Assembly: GCF_014306625.1 (NCBI RefSeq)
Contig: NZ_JACRYL010000015.1
Span: 2,705 to 66,704, forward strand
Source of the DNA: Pedobacter fastidiosus
GTDB lineage: Bacteria; Bacteroidota; Bacteroidia; Sphingobacteriales; Sphingobacteriaceae
Reading direction: 5' to 3'
DNA length: 64,000 bases
In this document: positions 51,442-59,034 of the stretch, in pieces
Layout: each line of letters opens with the position of its first letter
Numbering within the stretch: position 1 is the stretch's first letter
The notes under the pieces: generated by a model
The model's database searches: none
Seen by the model: only the letters and a program-made list of their open reading frames with translations
Told to the model about the DNA's origin: nothing
Position numbers and translations under genes: made by a program

Positions 51442-52617
51442 CTAAAAATGTCTATGCTCCTGAGTCAGCTCAAAAACTTTATTTAAAATTTCTTTCTCTA
51501 TATCATCAAAAGCTAAATCTCTTCTGCTATATACTTTTTCTGCGGTTTCAAACATCTTTTTTAAGCTGTAAACTTCGAAGCCTTGGGCACCTCCCCATGC
51601 AAAATCTGGAATAAAATTTCTAGGAAAGCCAGGACCGAAAATATTTGCGCTCACCCCTGCAACTGTGCCCGTATTAAACATAGTATTGATGCCACATTTA
51701 GCATGATCTGCCATAATTAAACCGCAGAACTGCAACCCAGTTTTACGGAAACTTTGTTGTTCATAATCCCAAAGTCTTACTTCGGCGTAGTTATTTTTTA
51801 AGTTGGAGTTATTGCTATCTGCGCCAATATTACACCATTGCCCCATAACGGCATTGCCCAAATAACCCTCATGCCCTTTTGATGAATAACCCCAAATTAC
51901 AGCATTATTAATCTCACCGCCAACGCGGCTGTGTGGCCCAATGGTTGTATTCGGATAAATCTTTGCACCCATTTTAACAGAGGAATCCTCACCCAAAGCG
52001 AAGCTTCCTCTAATAATACTTCCCTCCCATACCTGGGAATTTTTCCCCAGATAAATTGGACCTTGCAAACTATTAAATATGGAGCATTCTGCTGTAGCAC
52101 CTTCCTCTACAAAAACATTATCACCCAAAAAAGTATTGGTAGAACTAAGTTGAGCTGATGTTTTACCTTTAGTCAATAACTCAAAATCCTTTTTTAATTC
52201 TACGCCGTTATGCGTAAAAATATCATTGGGATAAATAATCTGAATAAAATTGTCAGAGTATTCAATCGGTTTTAAAGATTTTGCCAATTCAAAGTTATGA
52301 ATGGAAGAATTATCGGAAATGTATGCTACAACCAATCCATCTTTAAGCAGAACTTCTCCAGCTTTTAAGGCAGAAACAGAATTCAAAAGAGCTTCATCTG
52401 GACAAATAGATCCATTGATAAAAATCTGGGTATTTGGCTTAGATGGATATTTTTTTGAAAGATATTCTTGGGTTTCGAAACCGAAATCGGCATTCAAATA
52501 TTTCGCCCATTTCTCTGCAATTGTTAAAATACCAATGCGTAGATCGGCTACAGGCCTTGTAAAAGTAAGTGGACGTAATGATTCCCAACTAGAATCATCA
52601 AAAAGATTGATTGTCAT
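51442..52617 (-). CDS. GlmU-like putative sugar nucleotidyltransferase/acetyltransferase
   Basis: 391 residues from the ATG at 52617. A longer frame from 52656 would start inside the rpmE2 terminator and is rejected. The N-terminal segment SWESLRPLTFTRPVADLRIGILTIAEKW is characteristic of the Bacteroidota GlmU-like family. The C-terminal half has hexapeptide repeats of a left-handed beta-helix (LGDNVFVEEGATAECSIFN, IYLGKNSQVWEGSIIRG, IGPHSRVGGEINNAVI). It probably makes UDP-GlcNAc from glucosamine-1-phosphate, supplying peptidoglycan and LPS synthesis. The first domain lacks a textbook GlmU pyrophosphorylase motif that I can recognise. Confidence 0.85.
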   Translation of the reverse strand: MTINLFDDSSWESLRPLTFTRPVADLRIGILTIAEKWAKYLNADFGFETQEYLSKKYPSKPNTQIFINGSICPDEALLNSVSALKAGEVLLKDGLVVAYISDNSSIHNFELAKSLKPIEYSDNFIQIIYPNDIFTHNGVELKKDFELLTKGKTSAQLSSTNTFLGDNVFVEEGATAECSIFNSLQGPIYLGKNSQVWEGSIIRGSFALGEDSSVKMGAKIYPNTTIGPHSRVGGEINNAVIWGYSSKGHEGYLGNAVMGQWCNIGADSNNSNLKNNYAEVRLWDYEQQSFRKTGLQFCGLIMADHAKCGINTMFNTGTVAGVSANIFGPGFPRNFIPDFAWGGAQGFEVYSLKKMFETAEKVYSRRDLAFDDIEKEILNKVFELTQEHRHF

Positions 52618-52627
52618 AAGCAACAAA

Positions 52628-52664
52628 AATAAAAAAAGTCCCGATGCTTTTGGCAAAGGGACTT
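52628..52664 (-). terminator. Terminator of rpmE2
   Basis: Stem AAGTCCC (52636-52642) and GGGACTT (52658-52664). Read leftward it ends in a T-rich tract (A run 52631-52637). It lies 26 bases past the rpmE2 stop and before the GlmU-like start, so the two genes need separate promoters. Confidence 0.78.
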
Positions 52665-52689
52665 CAAAAAATGCTTTTTTGTTGCTAAA

Positions 52690-52938
52690 TTATTTCTTAG
52701 CGTAACGGTTTTTGAATTTATCGATACGTCCTGCTGTATCAACCAATTTCATTTTACCAGTATAAAAAGGGTGTGAGGTGTGAGAAATCTCTAATTTGTA
52801 TAGAGGATATTCGTTACCATCTTCCCATTTAATAGTTTCTTTAGTATCTACGCAAGATTTTGTTAAGAAAGCATATTCGTTAGACATGTCTTTGAAAACA
52901 ACTGGTCTGTAGCTTGTAGGGTGCAAATCTTTTTTCAT
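52690..52938 (-). CDS. rpmE2: 50S ribosomal protein L31 type B
   Basis: 82 residues. It starts MKKDLHPTSYRPVVFKDMS and contains SHTSHPFYTGKMKLVDTAGRIDKFKNRY. It lacks the CxxC zinc ligands of type A L31 (only one Cys, in KSCVDTKE), so it is the zinc-free paralogue. It binds at the subunit interface of the ribosome. Type B genes are often induced under zinc limitation in organisms carrying both forms; whether a type A copy exists here is unknown. It has a leader of about 105 bases with a small hairpin and a promoter-like sequence resembling that of rplU. Confidence 0.94.
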   Translation of the reverse strand: MKKDLHPTSYRPVVFKDMSNEYAFLTKSCVDTKETIKWEDGNEYPLYKLEISHTSHPFYTGKMKLVDTAGRIDKFKNRYAKK

Positions 52939-52983
52939 TTGAATATTATTTTAGTTATTTGTGTGAAAGCATCAAGAACATTG

Positions 52984-53006
52984 GTTGCAATTTGCCTGGC
53001 AACAAC
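52984..53006 (-). promoter_or_regulatory. Hairpin in the rpmE2 leader
   Basis: The 5' leader contains the palindrome TTGCC-A-GGCAA within a longer GTTG...CAAC pairing. Ribosomal protein leaders often carry autogenous control elements, but no specific L31 element is recognised. Confidence 0.35.
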
Positions 53007-53052
53007 GCTTATGATATTTTCTATTAGTCTTTCTAATTCTTTTTAAGAGGTG

Positions 53053-53083
53053 CAAATATCTTAATTTTATTTCTGAAATACAA
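53053..53083 (-). promoter_or_regulatory. Putative promoter of rpmE2
   Basis: On the minus strand, TTG (53083-53081), a 20-base spacer, then GATATTTG (53060-53053), one base off the TAnnTTTG consensus. The + strand 13-mer GAGGTGCAAATAT covering the box is identical to that at the rplU promoter. Confidence 0.5.
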
Positions 53084-53181
53084 GCGTAAAAAACAATTTT
53101 AAATTGTAAGATTTTTAAAACCTTTTAAAGAAGAAGCTTTTTTAAAACTATATTTATTTCTCCAAGCATCATAACTTCCCA

Positions 53182-54810
53182 ATGAATAGAAGAAATTTTA
53201 TAAAAAGCACTTCCACAGTAGGTTTAATTACCACTTTGGGCATTCCTGCAGGCGCAACAATAATCGGCAAAAGCGACGAAGAAAGCGCAATAGATTTTGC
53301 TGACAACTTTCAGTTAAATGAGTTAACCATTAGCGAATTACAAGATCTAATGAAAAAAGGTAAGCTCTCCAGCAAATCTTTAACCAAAATGTACCTTGAT
53401 AGAATTGAGAAAGTAGATAAGAATGGACCAAAATTAAACGCTGTAATCGAAATCAATCCTGATGCTTTGGAAATTGCATCAAAATTGGATGAAGAAAGAA
53501 AAGCTGGAAAAATAAGAGGCTTAATGCATGGCATTCCCATTTTAATAAAAGACAACATCAACACGGCAGATAAAATGCAAACCACAGCAGGTTCTTTAGC
53601 GCTACTCGGAAATATTGCTTCAGAAGATGCTTTCATTGTTAAAAAACTTCGTGAAGCTGGCGCTGTAATTCTTGGCAAAACCAATTTAAGTGAATGGGCA
53701 AATTTCCGCTCTAGCCGGCCATGTAGTGGCTGGAGCAGCCGTGGCGGACAAACCAAGAATCCTTTTATTTTAGATCGAAGTCCGAGCGGATCGAGTTCTG
53801 GTTCTGGCTCTGCAGTTTCTGCAAACCTCTGTGCTATTGCTATTGGAACAGAAACAAATGGCTCCGTAACAGCACCATCATCATCTAACGGAATTGTTGG
53901 TTTAAAACCCACAGTTGGTTTGCTTGGTCGTAGTGGAATTATACCAATTTCTAAAACGCAAGATACCGCTGGCCCAATGGGAAGAAATGTTACTGATGTA
54001 GCAACACTACTTTCTGTTTTAACAGGCGTAGATTTAAATGATGAGGTAACCAAAAATAGCGAAGGAAAAACACAGAAAGATTACACGCAATTCCTAAAGA
54101 AAGATGCGTTAAAGGGAAAACGGATTGGGATTGAAAAGTCGTTTTTAACTGGTCATGAAGGCGTTGTTGCCTTATATAAAAAGGCGATCGAAAAGTTTAA
54201 GGAACTGGGTGCAGAAGTTATTGAGATCGAACTTTTAAAGGAAATGCGAATAATCGGATCTGCAAGTTTTACGGTATTACAATGTGAATTTAAAGACGGC
54301 GTAAATGCGTACTTAGCTAAGGCAAATGCCAAGGTTAAAAACTTAACAGAAGTAATCGCTTTTAATAAAGCTAACGAAAGTACGGCAATGCCTTATTTTA
54401 AACAAGAAACCCTAGAAAGCAGTGATAAGGCGCTAGATTTAGAAAGTGTAGCCTATAAAGAAGCTGTTTTAAAAGTAACATCTTCAAGAAAAATTATTAC
54501 GGATTTAATGACGAAAAACCAGCTCGATGCAATAGCGGGAACTACTTACGGCATCCCTTCTCCTATCGATTTATTTAACGGCGATGCAGGTAATGGTTTT
54601 TATTTCTGTTCTCCCCCAGCAATGGCCGGTTTTCCGCACATTACTTTGCCAATGGGAAAAATTTACGAACTACCGGTAGGATTATCAATTATGGCTGGCG
54701 CTTATGAAGAACCAAAAGTTTTAGCTTTTGCATATGCATACGAGCAAGCTACTAAACATCGAAGCGCTCCGAAATTTATAAAGTCTTCTAATTTTTCGAG
54801 TGGGATTTAA
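53182..54810 (+). CDS. Exported amidase (amidase signature family)
   Basis: 542 residues. It starts MNRRNFIKSTSTVGLITTLG, a Tat-type signal. The Ser-cisSer-Lys triad is visible: Lys in GIPILIKDNINT, the cis-Ser in GSSSGSGSAVSANLC, and the nucleophile region in GTETNGSVTAPSSSNGIVGLKPTVG. It hydrolyses an amide bond; the substrate is unknown, and families with this layout act on peptides, nicotinamide or aryl amides. It is followed 42 bases later by the DinB gene on the same strand. The Tat signal implies export in folded form. Confidence 0.9.
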   Translation: MNRRNFIKSTSTVGLITTLGIPAGATIIGKSDEESAIDFADNFQLNELTISELQDLMKKGKLSSKSLTKMYLDRIEKVDKNGPKLNAVIEINPDALEIASKLDEERKAGKIRGLMHGIPILIKDNINTADKMQTTAGSLALLGNIASEDAFIVKKLREAGAVILGKTNLSEWANFRSSRPCSGWSSRGGQTKNPFILDRSPSGSSSGSGSAVSANLCAIAIGTETNGSVTAPSSSNGIVGLKPTVGLLGRSGIIPISKTQDTAGPMGRNVTDVATLLSVLTGVDLNDEVTKNSEGKTQKDYTQFLKKDALKGKRIGIEKSFLTGHEGVVALYKKAIEKFKELGAEVIEIELLKEMRIIGSASFTVLQCEFKDGVNAYLAKANAKVKNLTEVIAFNKANESTAMPYFKQETLESSDKALDLESVAYKEAVLKVTSSRKIITDLMTKNQLDAIAGTTYGIPSPIDLFNGDAGNGFYFCSPPAMAGFPHITLPMGKIYELPVGLSIMAGAYEEPKVLAFAYAYEQATKHRSAPKFIKSSNFSSGI

Positions 54811-54852
54811 AGGATTTCTGAGTTATATTTGTTTACCAAAACAAAACAAGTT

Positions 54853-55383
54853 ATGAAACATTTAAAACTACTAATGAGCCTTTTATGCCTGTTTGCTATG
54901 TTAAGCACGGCGAATGCTCAGGGCCAATCGGCCACTAAAATTGCAGAATGGGAAAGAGCTAAAGCTTACACCAAAGAATACTTGGATGCCATGCCAGAAT
55001 CTGGTTATGCATTAAAGCCAACTCCGGAAATGCGTTCTTTTGCAGAACAGATGTTGCACCTTACTGATGCTAATTATGGGTTTACGGCTACAGCCACTGG
55101 AGAAAAAAGTCCTTATGGAATGGGTGAAGTGGAAAAAATCCAAGATAAATCTAAAGCCAACGTAACCAAGATTGTAATGGCTGGTTATGATTACGTAATT
55201 GATGCTTTGAAAAAATTATCGCCACAACAATTAGATGAAAAAGTTAAGTTTATGAACCGTTTCGAAATGACGAAAGACATGGTTTTTACTAAAGATTTTG
55301 AACATCAAACACATCACCGTGGTCAGGCTACTGTGTATTTACGTTTGGCTGGAGTGAAACCACCTCAAGAAAAATTATTTTAA
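54853..55383 (+). CDS. Exported DinB-family protein
   Basis: 176 residues from the ATG at 54853. A TTG at 54829 would add eight residues before a signal peptide, which is less likely. The signal peptide MKHLKLLMSLLCLFAMLSTANAQ is followed by the DinB four-helix fold. The HLTDANYGF segment supplies the first metal His. FEHQTHHRGQATVYLRLAG supplies the last two and is the family's most conserved block. DinB proteins bind Ni or Zn and include thiol-dependent transferases. An exported one is unusual, because most are cytoplasmic. It follows the Tat-exported amidase, so the two may work together outside the cytoplasm. Confidence 0.85.
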   Translation: MKHLKLLMSLLCLFAMLSTANAQGQSATKIAEWERAKAYTKEYLDAMPESGYALKPTPEMRSFAEQMLHLTDANYGFTATATGEKSPYGMGEVEKIQDKSKANVTKIVMAGYDYVIDALKKLSPQQLDEKVKFMNRFEMTKDMVFTKDFEHQTHHRGQATVYLRLAGVKPPQEKLF

Positions 55384-55391
55384 CATTTACC

Positions 55392-55436
55392 ATCCCCACA
55401 GCAATTTAGAGTTAGGTTGTTGTGAGGATGATTATT
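55392..55436. terminator. Bidirectional terminator after the DinB gene
   Basis: A 13-bp arm (55392-55404) pairs with 55417-55429 with one mismatch and one wobble. On the right it runs into a T-rich tract (ATTATTTTATTTT). It sits between convergent genes. Confidence 0.7.
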
Positions 55437-55727
55437 TTATTTTCCAGAATACTTCTTCCACGTTTCTATTTTAGCCAATTGCCTTGTAATATAAGTATCG
55501 GCAATTATTTCTGCAGAACTTCGTCCTTCAGTGGTTTCTAAAAGTTCTTTTAGCTTATATTGGTCAACATCTGCTTTATATAAAATCTGAATCAGCTTTG
55601 GAAAATCGTTATCCACCAAATACGCAAAAGCATCTATCATGGTTTGCCTTAAGCGTTCTTCTGAAAGATTATCTTCGATATCGAAATCTTTGCTGATTAT
55701 TTTAATTAAGGATTGGGTGTCATTCAT
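55437..55727 (-). CDS. Conserved small protein of unknown function
   Basis: 96 residues, all soluble and predicted helical. It has three similar amphipathic helices around QTMIDAFAYLVDNDFPKLIQILYKADVDQYKLKELL and SSAEIIADTYITRQLAKIETW. I recognise no family name. The gene is transcribed alone. The upstream 277 bp (55728-56004) carry a dispersed hairpin element but no gene that I trust. Confidence 0.6.
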   Translation of the reverse strand: MNDTQSLIKIISKDFDIEDNLSEERLRQTMIDAFAYLVDNDFPKLIQILYKADVDQYKLKELLETTEGRSSAEIIADTYITRQLAKIETWKKYSGK

Positions 55728-55838
55728 TTATATTCTTGAGCAGGATTTTTAGGATTAATGGATTTTCAAGATCATACGCATTAAACTTATTTGGTATTTT
55801 TATGCGGTTTAATTTGAGCCAAGAACCACAATACAAAG

Positions 55839-55902
55839 TTAAATAAACCTGATGGGAATGGCATGCCGATTTTTTCATCGGCATATAATGGACAGCAGGA
55901 CT
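55839..55902. repeat. Dispersed hairpin element, copy 2
   Basis: Contains a perfect 8-bp stem ATGCCGAT (55863-55870) with ATCGGCAT (55877-55884) around a T-rich loop. It shares ordered blocks with 25561-25625 (AACCTG at the left, CAGGACT at the right, the CGATTTTTT centre). It interrupts the spurious frame 55720-55953. Confidence 0.65.
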
Positions 55903-56004
55903 ACAGAAACAATGGAATACAGAACCGTTCGTTTTCAAAAACTGAAGAAACACCCCGCCTTTCAGGCACCCCTCTAAAAGAGGGGAATAAAACCCAGCGA
56001 CTTA

Positions 56005-56412
56005 CTAAATCCACTTAATTTCTTGGCAAATTTCGATTAAAACGCCATTTGTATCCTTTGGATGCACGAAACAAACCATTTTATTATCGGCTCCTTTTTT
56101 TGGCGAATCGCTAAGTAAAGTAAACCCCTCGCTGTGTAAACGCTCCATTTCTACCAAAATATCATCGACAAGAAAAGCAACGTGATGAATCCCCTCTCCT
56201 TTTTTCTCAATAAATTTGGCAATTGCGCTATCGGCTGAAGTTGCCTCCAATAATTCTACCTTATTATCGCCAGTTTTGAAAAACGCCGTATTAACGAATT
56301 CAGATGTAACCTGCTCTGTTTTATAGCAATCGGTATTGAGCAGTTTTTGATAAAGATCTATCGATGCATTAAGGTCTTTTACGGCGATGCCGATGTGTTC
56401 TATCTTATTCAT
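56005..56412 (-). CDS. mce: Methylmalonyl-CoA epimerase
   Basis: 135 residues in the vicinal-oxygen-chelate fold. The metal ligands are the His in KIEHIGIAVKDL, the His pair in GIHHVAFLVDD, and the Glu in GVLIEICQE. It interconverts the R and S forms of methylmalonyl-CoA in propionate metabolism. The related mutase is not in this window. It is transcribed alone, leftward. Confidence 0.92.
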   Translation of the reverse strand: MNKIEHIGIAVKDLNASIDLYQKLLNTDCYKTEQVTSEFVNTAFFKTGDNKVELLEATSADSAIAKFIEKKGEGIHHVAFLVDDILVEMERLHSEGFTLLSDSPKKGADNKMVCFVHPKDTNGVLIEICQEIKWI

Positions 56413-56479
56413 AGATTATAAGGTTATGTGAATGTAAAAATGCAGGTTTTAACTATAACCTCATAGCTATTAATTATAA

Positions 56480-56507
56480 TTGTTAAATAAGTTTTTTTGT
56501 ATCTTTG
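56480..56507 (+). promoter_or_regulatory. Putative promoter of the isc operon
   Basis: TTG (56480-56482), a 17-base spacer, then TATCTTTG (56500-56507). This matches the Bacteroidota consensus well. Transcription would start near 56514, about 16 bases before iscS. Confidence 0.62.
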
Positions 56508-56529
56508 TACTGCAAATAACAGAACTGAA

Positions 56530-57741
56530 ATGAAACAGCCGATATATTTAGATAATAATGCAACTACACCACTTGATCCAAGAGTGTTAGAAGCAATGCT
56601 ACCATACTTTACCGAGAAATTTGGAAACGCCGCAAGCCGTAATCACGCTTTTGGTTGGGTGGCTGAAGAGGGAGTGGATTATGCTCGTGAACAGGTAGCC
56701 AAATTAATCGGCTGTACTGAAAAAGAAATTATTTTTACATCTGGCGCAACTGAGGCTGATAACCTTGGTATTAAAGGCGTTTTTGAGATGTACAAAGAAA
56801 AAGGTAATCACATTATTACTGCGGTTACTGAACATAAAGCGGTATTAGATACTTGTAAACACCTTGAAAAAAATGGTGCTAGGGTAACTTATTTAGGCGT
56901 AAAGGAAGATGGTTTAATTGATTTAGCTGAGTTAGAAGCTGCAATGACTGAGGAAACAATTTTGGTTTCTATTATGTACGGCAACAACGAAATTGGCGTG
57001 ATCCAACCGGTAAAAGAAATTGCTGCCATTGCGCACAAATTTGGTGCTTTATTTATGACTGATGCTACGCAAGCAGTTGGTAAAATACCTGTTGATGTGA
57101 TTGCTGATGGAATTGACCTAATGGCTTTTACAGCACATAAAATGTATGGCCCGAAAGGCGTTGGTGCACTTTACGTTCGTAGAAAAAACCCAAGAGTTAA
57201 GGTAACTTCACAAATGGATGGCGGTGGCCACGAACGCGGAATGCGCTCTGGTACCTTGAACGTTCCAGGTATTGTTGGTTTAGGTAAAGCTTGTGAACTT
57301 TGTCGTTTGGAAATGGAAAGCGAAGCAATTCGTTTATCTGGTTTACGCGATAAGCTGGAATCGACTTTAAGCAAAATGGAAGAAAGTTATGTTAATGGTA
57401 ATACACAACATCGTTTACCACACGTAGCTAATATCTCTTTCAAATATGTTGAGGGTGAGGGCTTAATGATGGCAATGAGCGATTTAGCTGTATCTTCCGG
57501 ATCGGCTTGTACTTCAGCATCTTTAGAACCATCTTACGTTTTGAAAAGCTTAGGTTTATCTGATGATTTGGCACACTCTTCTATCCGTTATGGTTTAGGA
57601 AGGTTTACTACTGAAGAAGAAATTGATCAAGCCATTGCAGTTACAGAAAAAGCGGTTAATCACTTAAGAGAACTTTCTCCACTTTGGGAAATGTTTAAAG
57701 AAGGTATTGACTTGAGTAAAATTGAGTGGGCAGAGCACTAA
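56530..57741 (+). CDS. iscS: Cysteine desulfurase
   Basis: 403 residues from the ATG at 56530. An ATG at 56497 would add 11 residues but lies within the promoter, so 56530 is preferred. The PLP-binding lysine is in MAFTAHKMYGPKGVG, and the persulfide Cys is in SSGSACTSASLEPS, the class I (IscS/NifS) layout. Upstream blocks YLDNNATTPLDPR and FTSGATEADNLGIKG are typical. It removes sulfur from cysteine and passes it to IscU. The operon order is iscS-iscU-iscA. A GC-rich palindrome sits between iscS and iscU. Confidence 0.95.
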   Translation: MKQPIYLDNNATTPLDPRVLEAMLPYFTEKFGNAASRNHAFGWVAEEGVDYAREQVAKLIGCTEKEIIFTSGATEADNLGIKGVFEMYKEKGNHIITAVTEHKAVLDTCKHLEKNGARVTYLGVKEDGLIDLAELEAAMTEETILVSIMYGNNEIGVIQPVKEIAAIAHKFGALFMTDATQAVGKIPVDVIADGIDLMAFTAHKMYGPKGVGALYVRRKNPRVKVTSQMDGGGHERGMRSGTLNVPGIVGLGKACELCRLEMESEAIRLSGLRDKLESTLSKMEESYVNGNTQHRLPHVANISFKYVEGEGLMMAMSDLAVSSGSACTSASLEPSYVLKSLGLSDDLAHSSIRYGLGRFTTEEEIDQAIAVTEKAVNHLRELSPLWEMFKEGIDLSKIEWAEH

Positions 57742-57840
57742 GTTGAATTACGATTGTAGATTGGCGTCCCGATAACTATCCGGATACGATTTAAGACCTA
57801 CAGTTTAAAAAAATAAAATTAACATTGAGCTTTTACAGCT

Positions 57841-57870
57841 CCCTCCCTTCCGGGGAGGGTTGGGGTGGGG
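57841..57870 (+). repeat. GC-rich palindromic element between iscS and iscU
   Basis: CCCTCCC (57841-57847) pairs with GGGAGGG (57853-57859), followed by a G-rich stretch. It is a GC-rich element in an AT-rich background and lies within the isc operon, between two genes that are normally adjacent. Confidence 0.6.
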
Positions 57871-57889
57871 CTTTAAAATCTAAAATATC

Positions 57890-58303
57890 ATGGCATATTC
57901 AGAAAAAGTAATTGACCATTACAATAACCCACGTAACGTAGGTACATTAAATAAAGACAGCAAGTTTGTAGGAACAGGATTAGTTGGTGCACCTGAGTGT
58001 GGCGACGTAATGCGTTTGCAAATTGAAGTTGGAGCAGATAACGTAATCACTGATGCTAAATTCAAAACATTTGGTTGTGGTTCGGCAATTGCATCTTCTT
58101 CTTTAGCTACAGAATGGTTAAAAGGAAAAACAATTGATGAGGCTTTAACTATCGACAATATGGATATTGTTGAAGAATTGGCTTTACCTCCAGTAAAAAT
58201 TCACTGCTCGGTGCTAGCAGAAGATGCAATTAAATCTGCCATTAACGATTATCGCGTTAAAAATGGTTTAGAGGCAATTGTTTTAGAAAAATCGCACCAC
58301 TAA
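57890..58303 (+). CDS. iscU: Iron-sulfur cluster scaffold protein
   Basis: 137 residues. The three conserved cysteines are in GAPECGDVM, FKTFGCGSAIASSSLAT and VKIHCSVLAEDA, the standard IscU set. The Asp at GDVM and the LPPVKIHC chaperone-binding-like block are kept. It assembles clusters from IscS-derived sulfur and iron. It is 148 bases after iscS and 82 bases before iscA, unusually wide gaps filled by repeats. Confidence 0.95.
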   Translation: MAYSEKVIDHYNNPRNVGTLNKDSKFVGTGLVGAPECGDVMRLQIEVGADNVITDAKFKTFGCGSAIASSSLATEWLKGKTIDEALTIDNMDIVEELALPPVKIHCSVLAEDAIKSAINDYRVKNGLEAIVLEKSHH

Positions 58304-58385
58304 ACAGAATTTAGATTTTAGATTGACGAATTACGATTGCTATTCGTTTAAATCTAAAATCGTAAATCTAAAATCGTAAATCAAT
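58304..58385. repeat. AT-rich repeat block between iscU and iscA
   Basis: AAATCTAAAATCGT occurs twice in tandem near the right end, and TTTAGATTTTAGATT, an inverted relative, lies at the left. The 82-bp gap holds little else. Confidence 0.6.
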
Positions 58386-58712
58386 ATGATTACTATAACT
58401 GATAAGGCAAAAGACAAAATAGATCACTTAATGCAGGATTCCGAAATGGGTTCAGATTACTTTTTACGGGTTTCTGTAAAAGGTGGTGGTTGTTCAGGTT
58501 TATCTTATAACTTGGATTTTGATAACGAATCTAAAACTGGAGACCAATTCTTTGAAGATAGAGGAATTAAAATCGCTTTGGATATGAAATCTTTCCTTTA
58601 CTTAGCTGGTACTGAATTAGATTTTACAGATGGGTTAAACGGGAAAGGTTTTAACTTTGTAAACCCTAACGCGAGCCGTACTTGCGGTTGTGGCGAAAGT
58701 TTCTCTGTTTAA
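58386..58712 (+). CDS. iscA: Iron-sulfur cluster assembly protein IscA family
   Basis: 108 residues. The cysteines fall in GGGCSGLSYNLDFD (first) and CGCGESFSV (last pair), the IscA/SufA pattern. It acts as an alternative scaffold or iron donor in cluster assembly. It is the last gene of the operon and ends before a terminator-like hairpin. Confidence 0.93.
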   Translation: MITITDKAKDKIDHLMQDSEMGSDYFLRVSVKGGGCSGLSYNLDFDNESKTGDQFFEDRGIKIALDMKSFLYLAGTELDFTDGLNGKGFNFVNPNASRTCGCGESFSV

Positions 58713-58730
58713 ATTCCAATAAAATTATTT

Positions 58731-58760
58731 TAAAAGGCTCCATTTTATGGGGTCTTTTTT
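58731..58760 (+). terminator. Terminator of the isc operon
   Basis: Imperfect stem AAAAGGCTCC with GGGGTCTTTT (one GU and one TG pair), followed by T6. It is 19 bases after the iscA stop. Confidence 0.7.
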
Positions 58761-58786
58761 GCGTTTTACAGAAAATTTTAGGAAAT

Positions 58787-58920
58787 ATTTTTCCGCAGAT
58801 TTAGGCAGATTTTAAACATAACATATGCTTCTCCACATATAGAAGGATTTTAGCTGAAGAACTCGAAAATTTTATCCTTGTAAATCTTCGTTCTTTTTCA
58901 CCTTAAATCTGCGGGAAAAT
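58787..58920. repeat. Inverted repeat in a 322-bp gene-free stretch
   Basis: TTCCGCAGATTTA (about 58789-58801) and TAAATCTGCGGGAA (about 58903-58916) are inverted arms about 100 bp apart. Nothing else in 58761-59034 is recognisable. Confidence 0.65.
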
Positions 58921-59034
58921 CTAAAATATTTTATTGACCTATATTCCCCTAAGCTCTAGAATAAACTCGATTTGCATTTTTAAACCAAAAAGCATTATTA
59001 TTGTTAACTATAACAAACACACCAAATAACGAGC

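Noticed and set aside
55720..55953. 77-codon open frame on the minus strand
   Set aside because: It spans a dispersed hairpin element and has no family resemblance.
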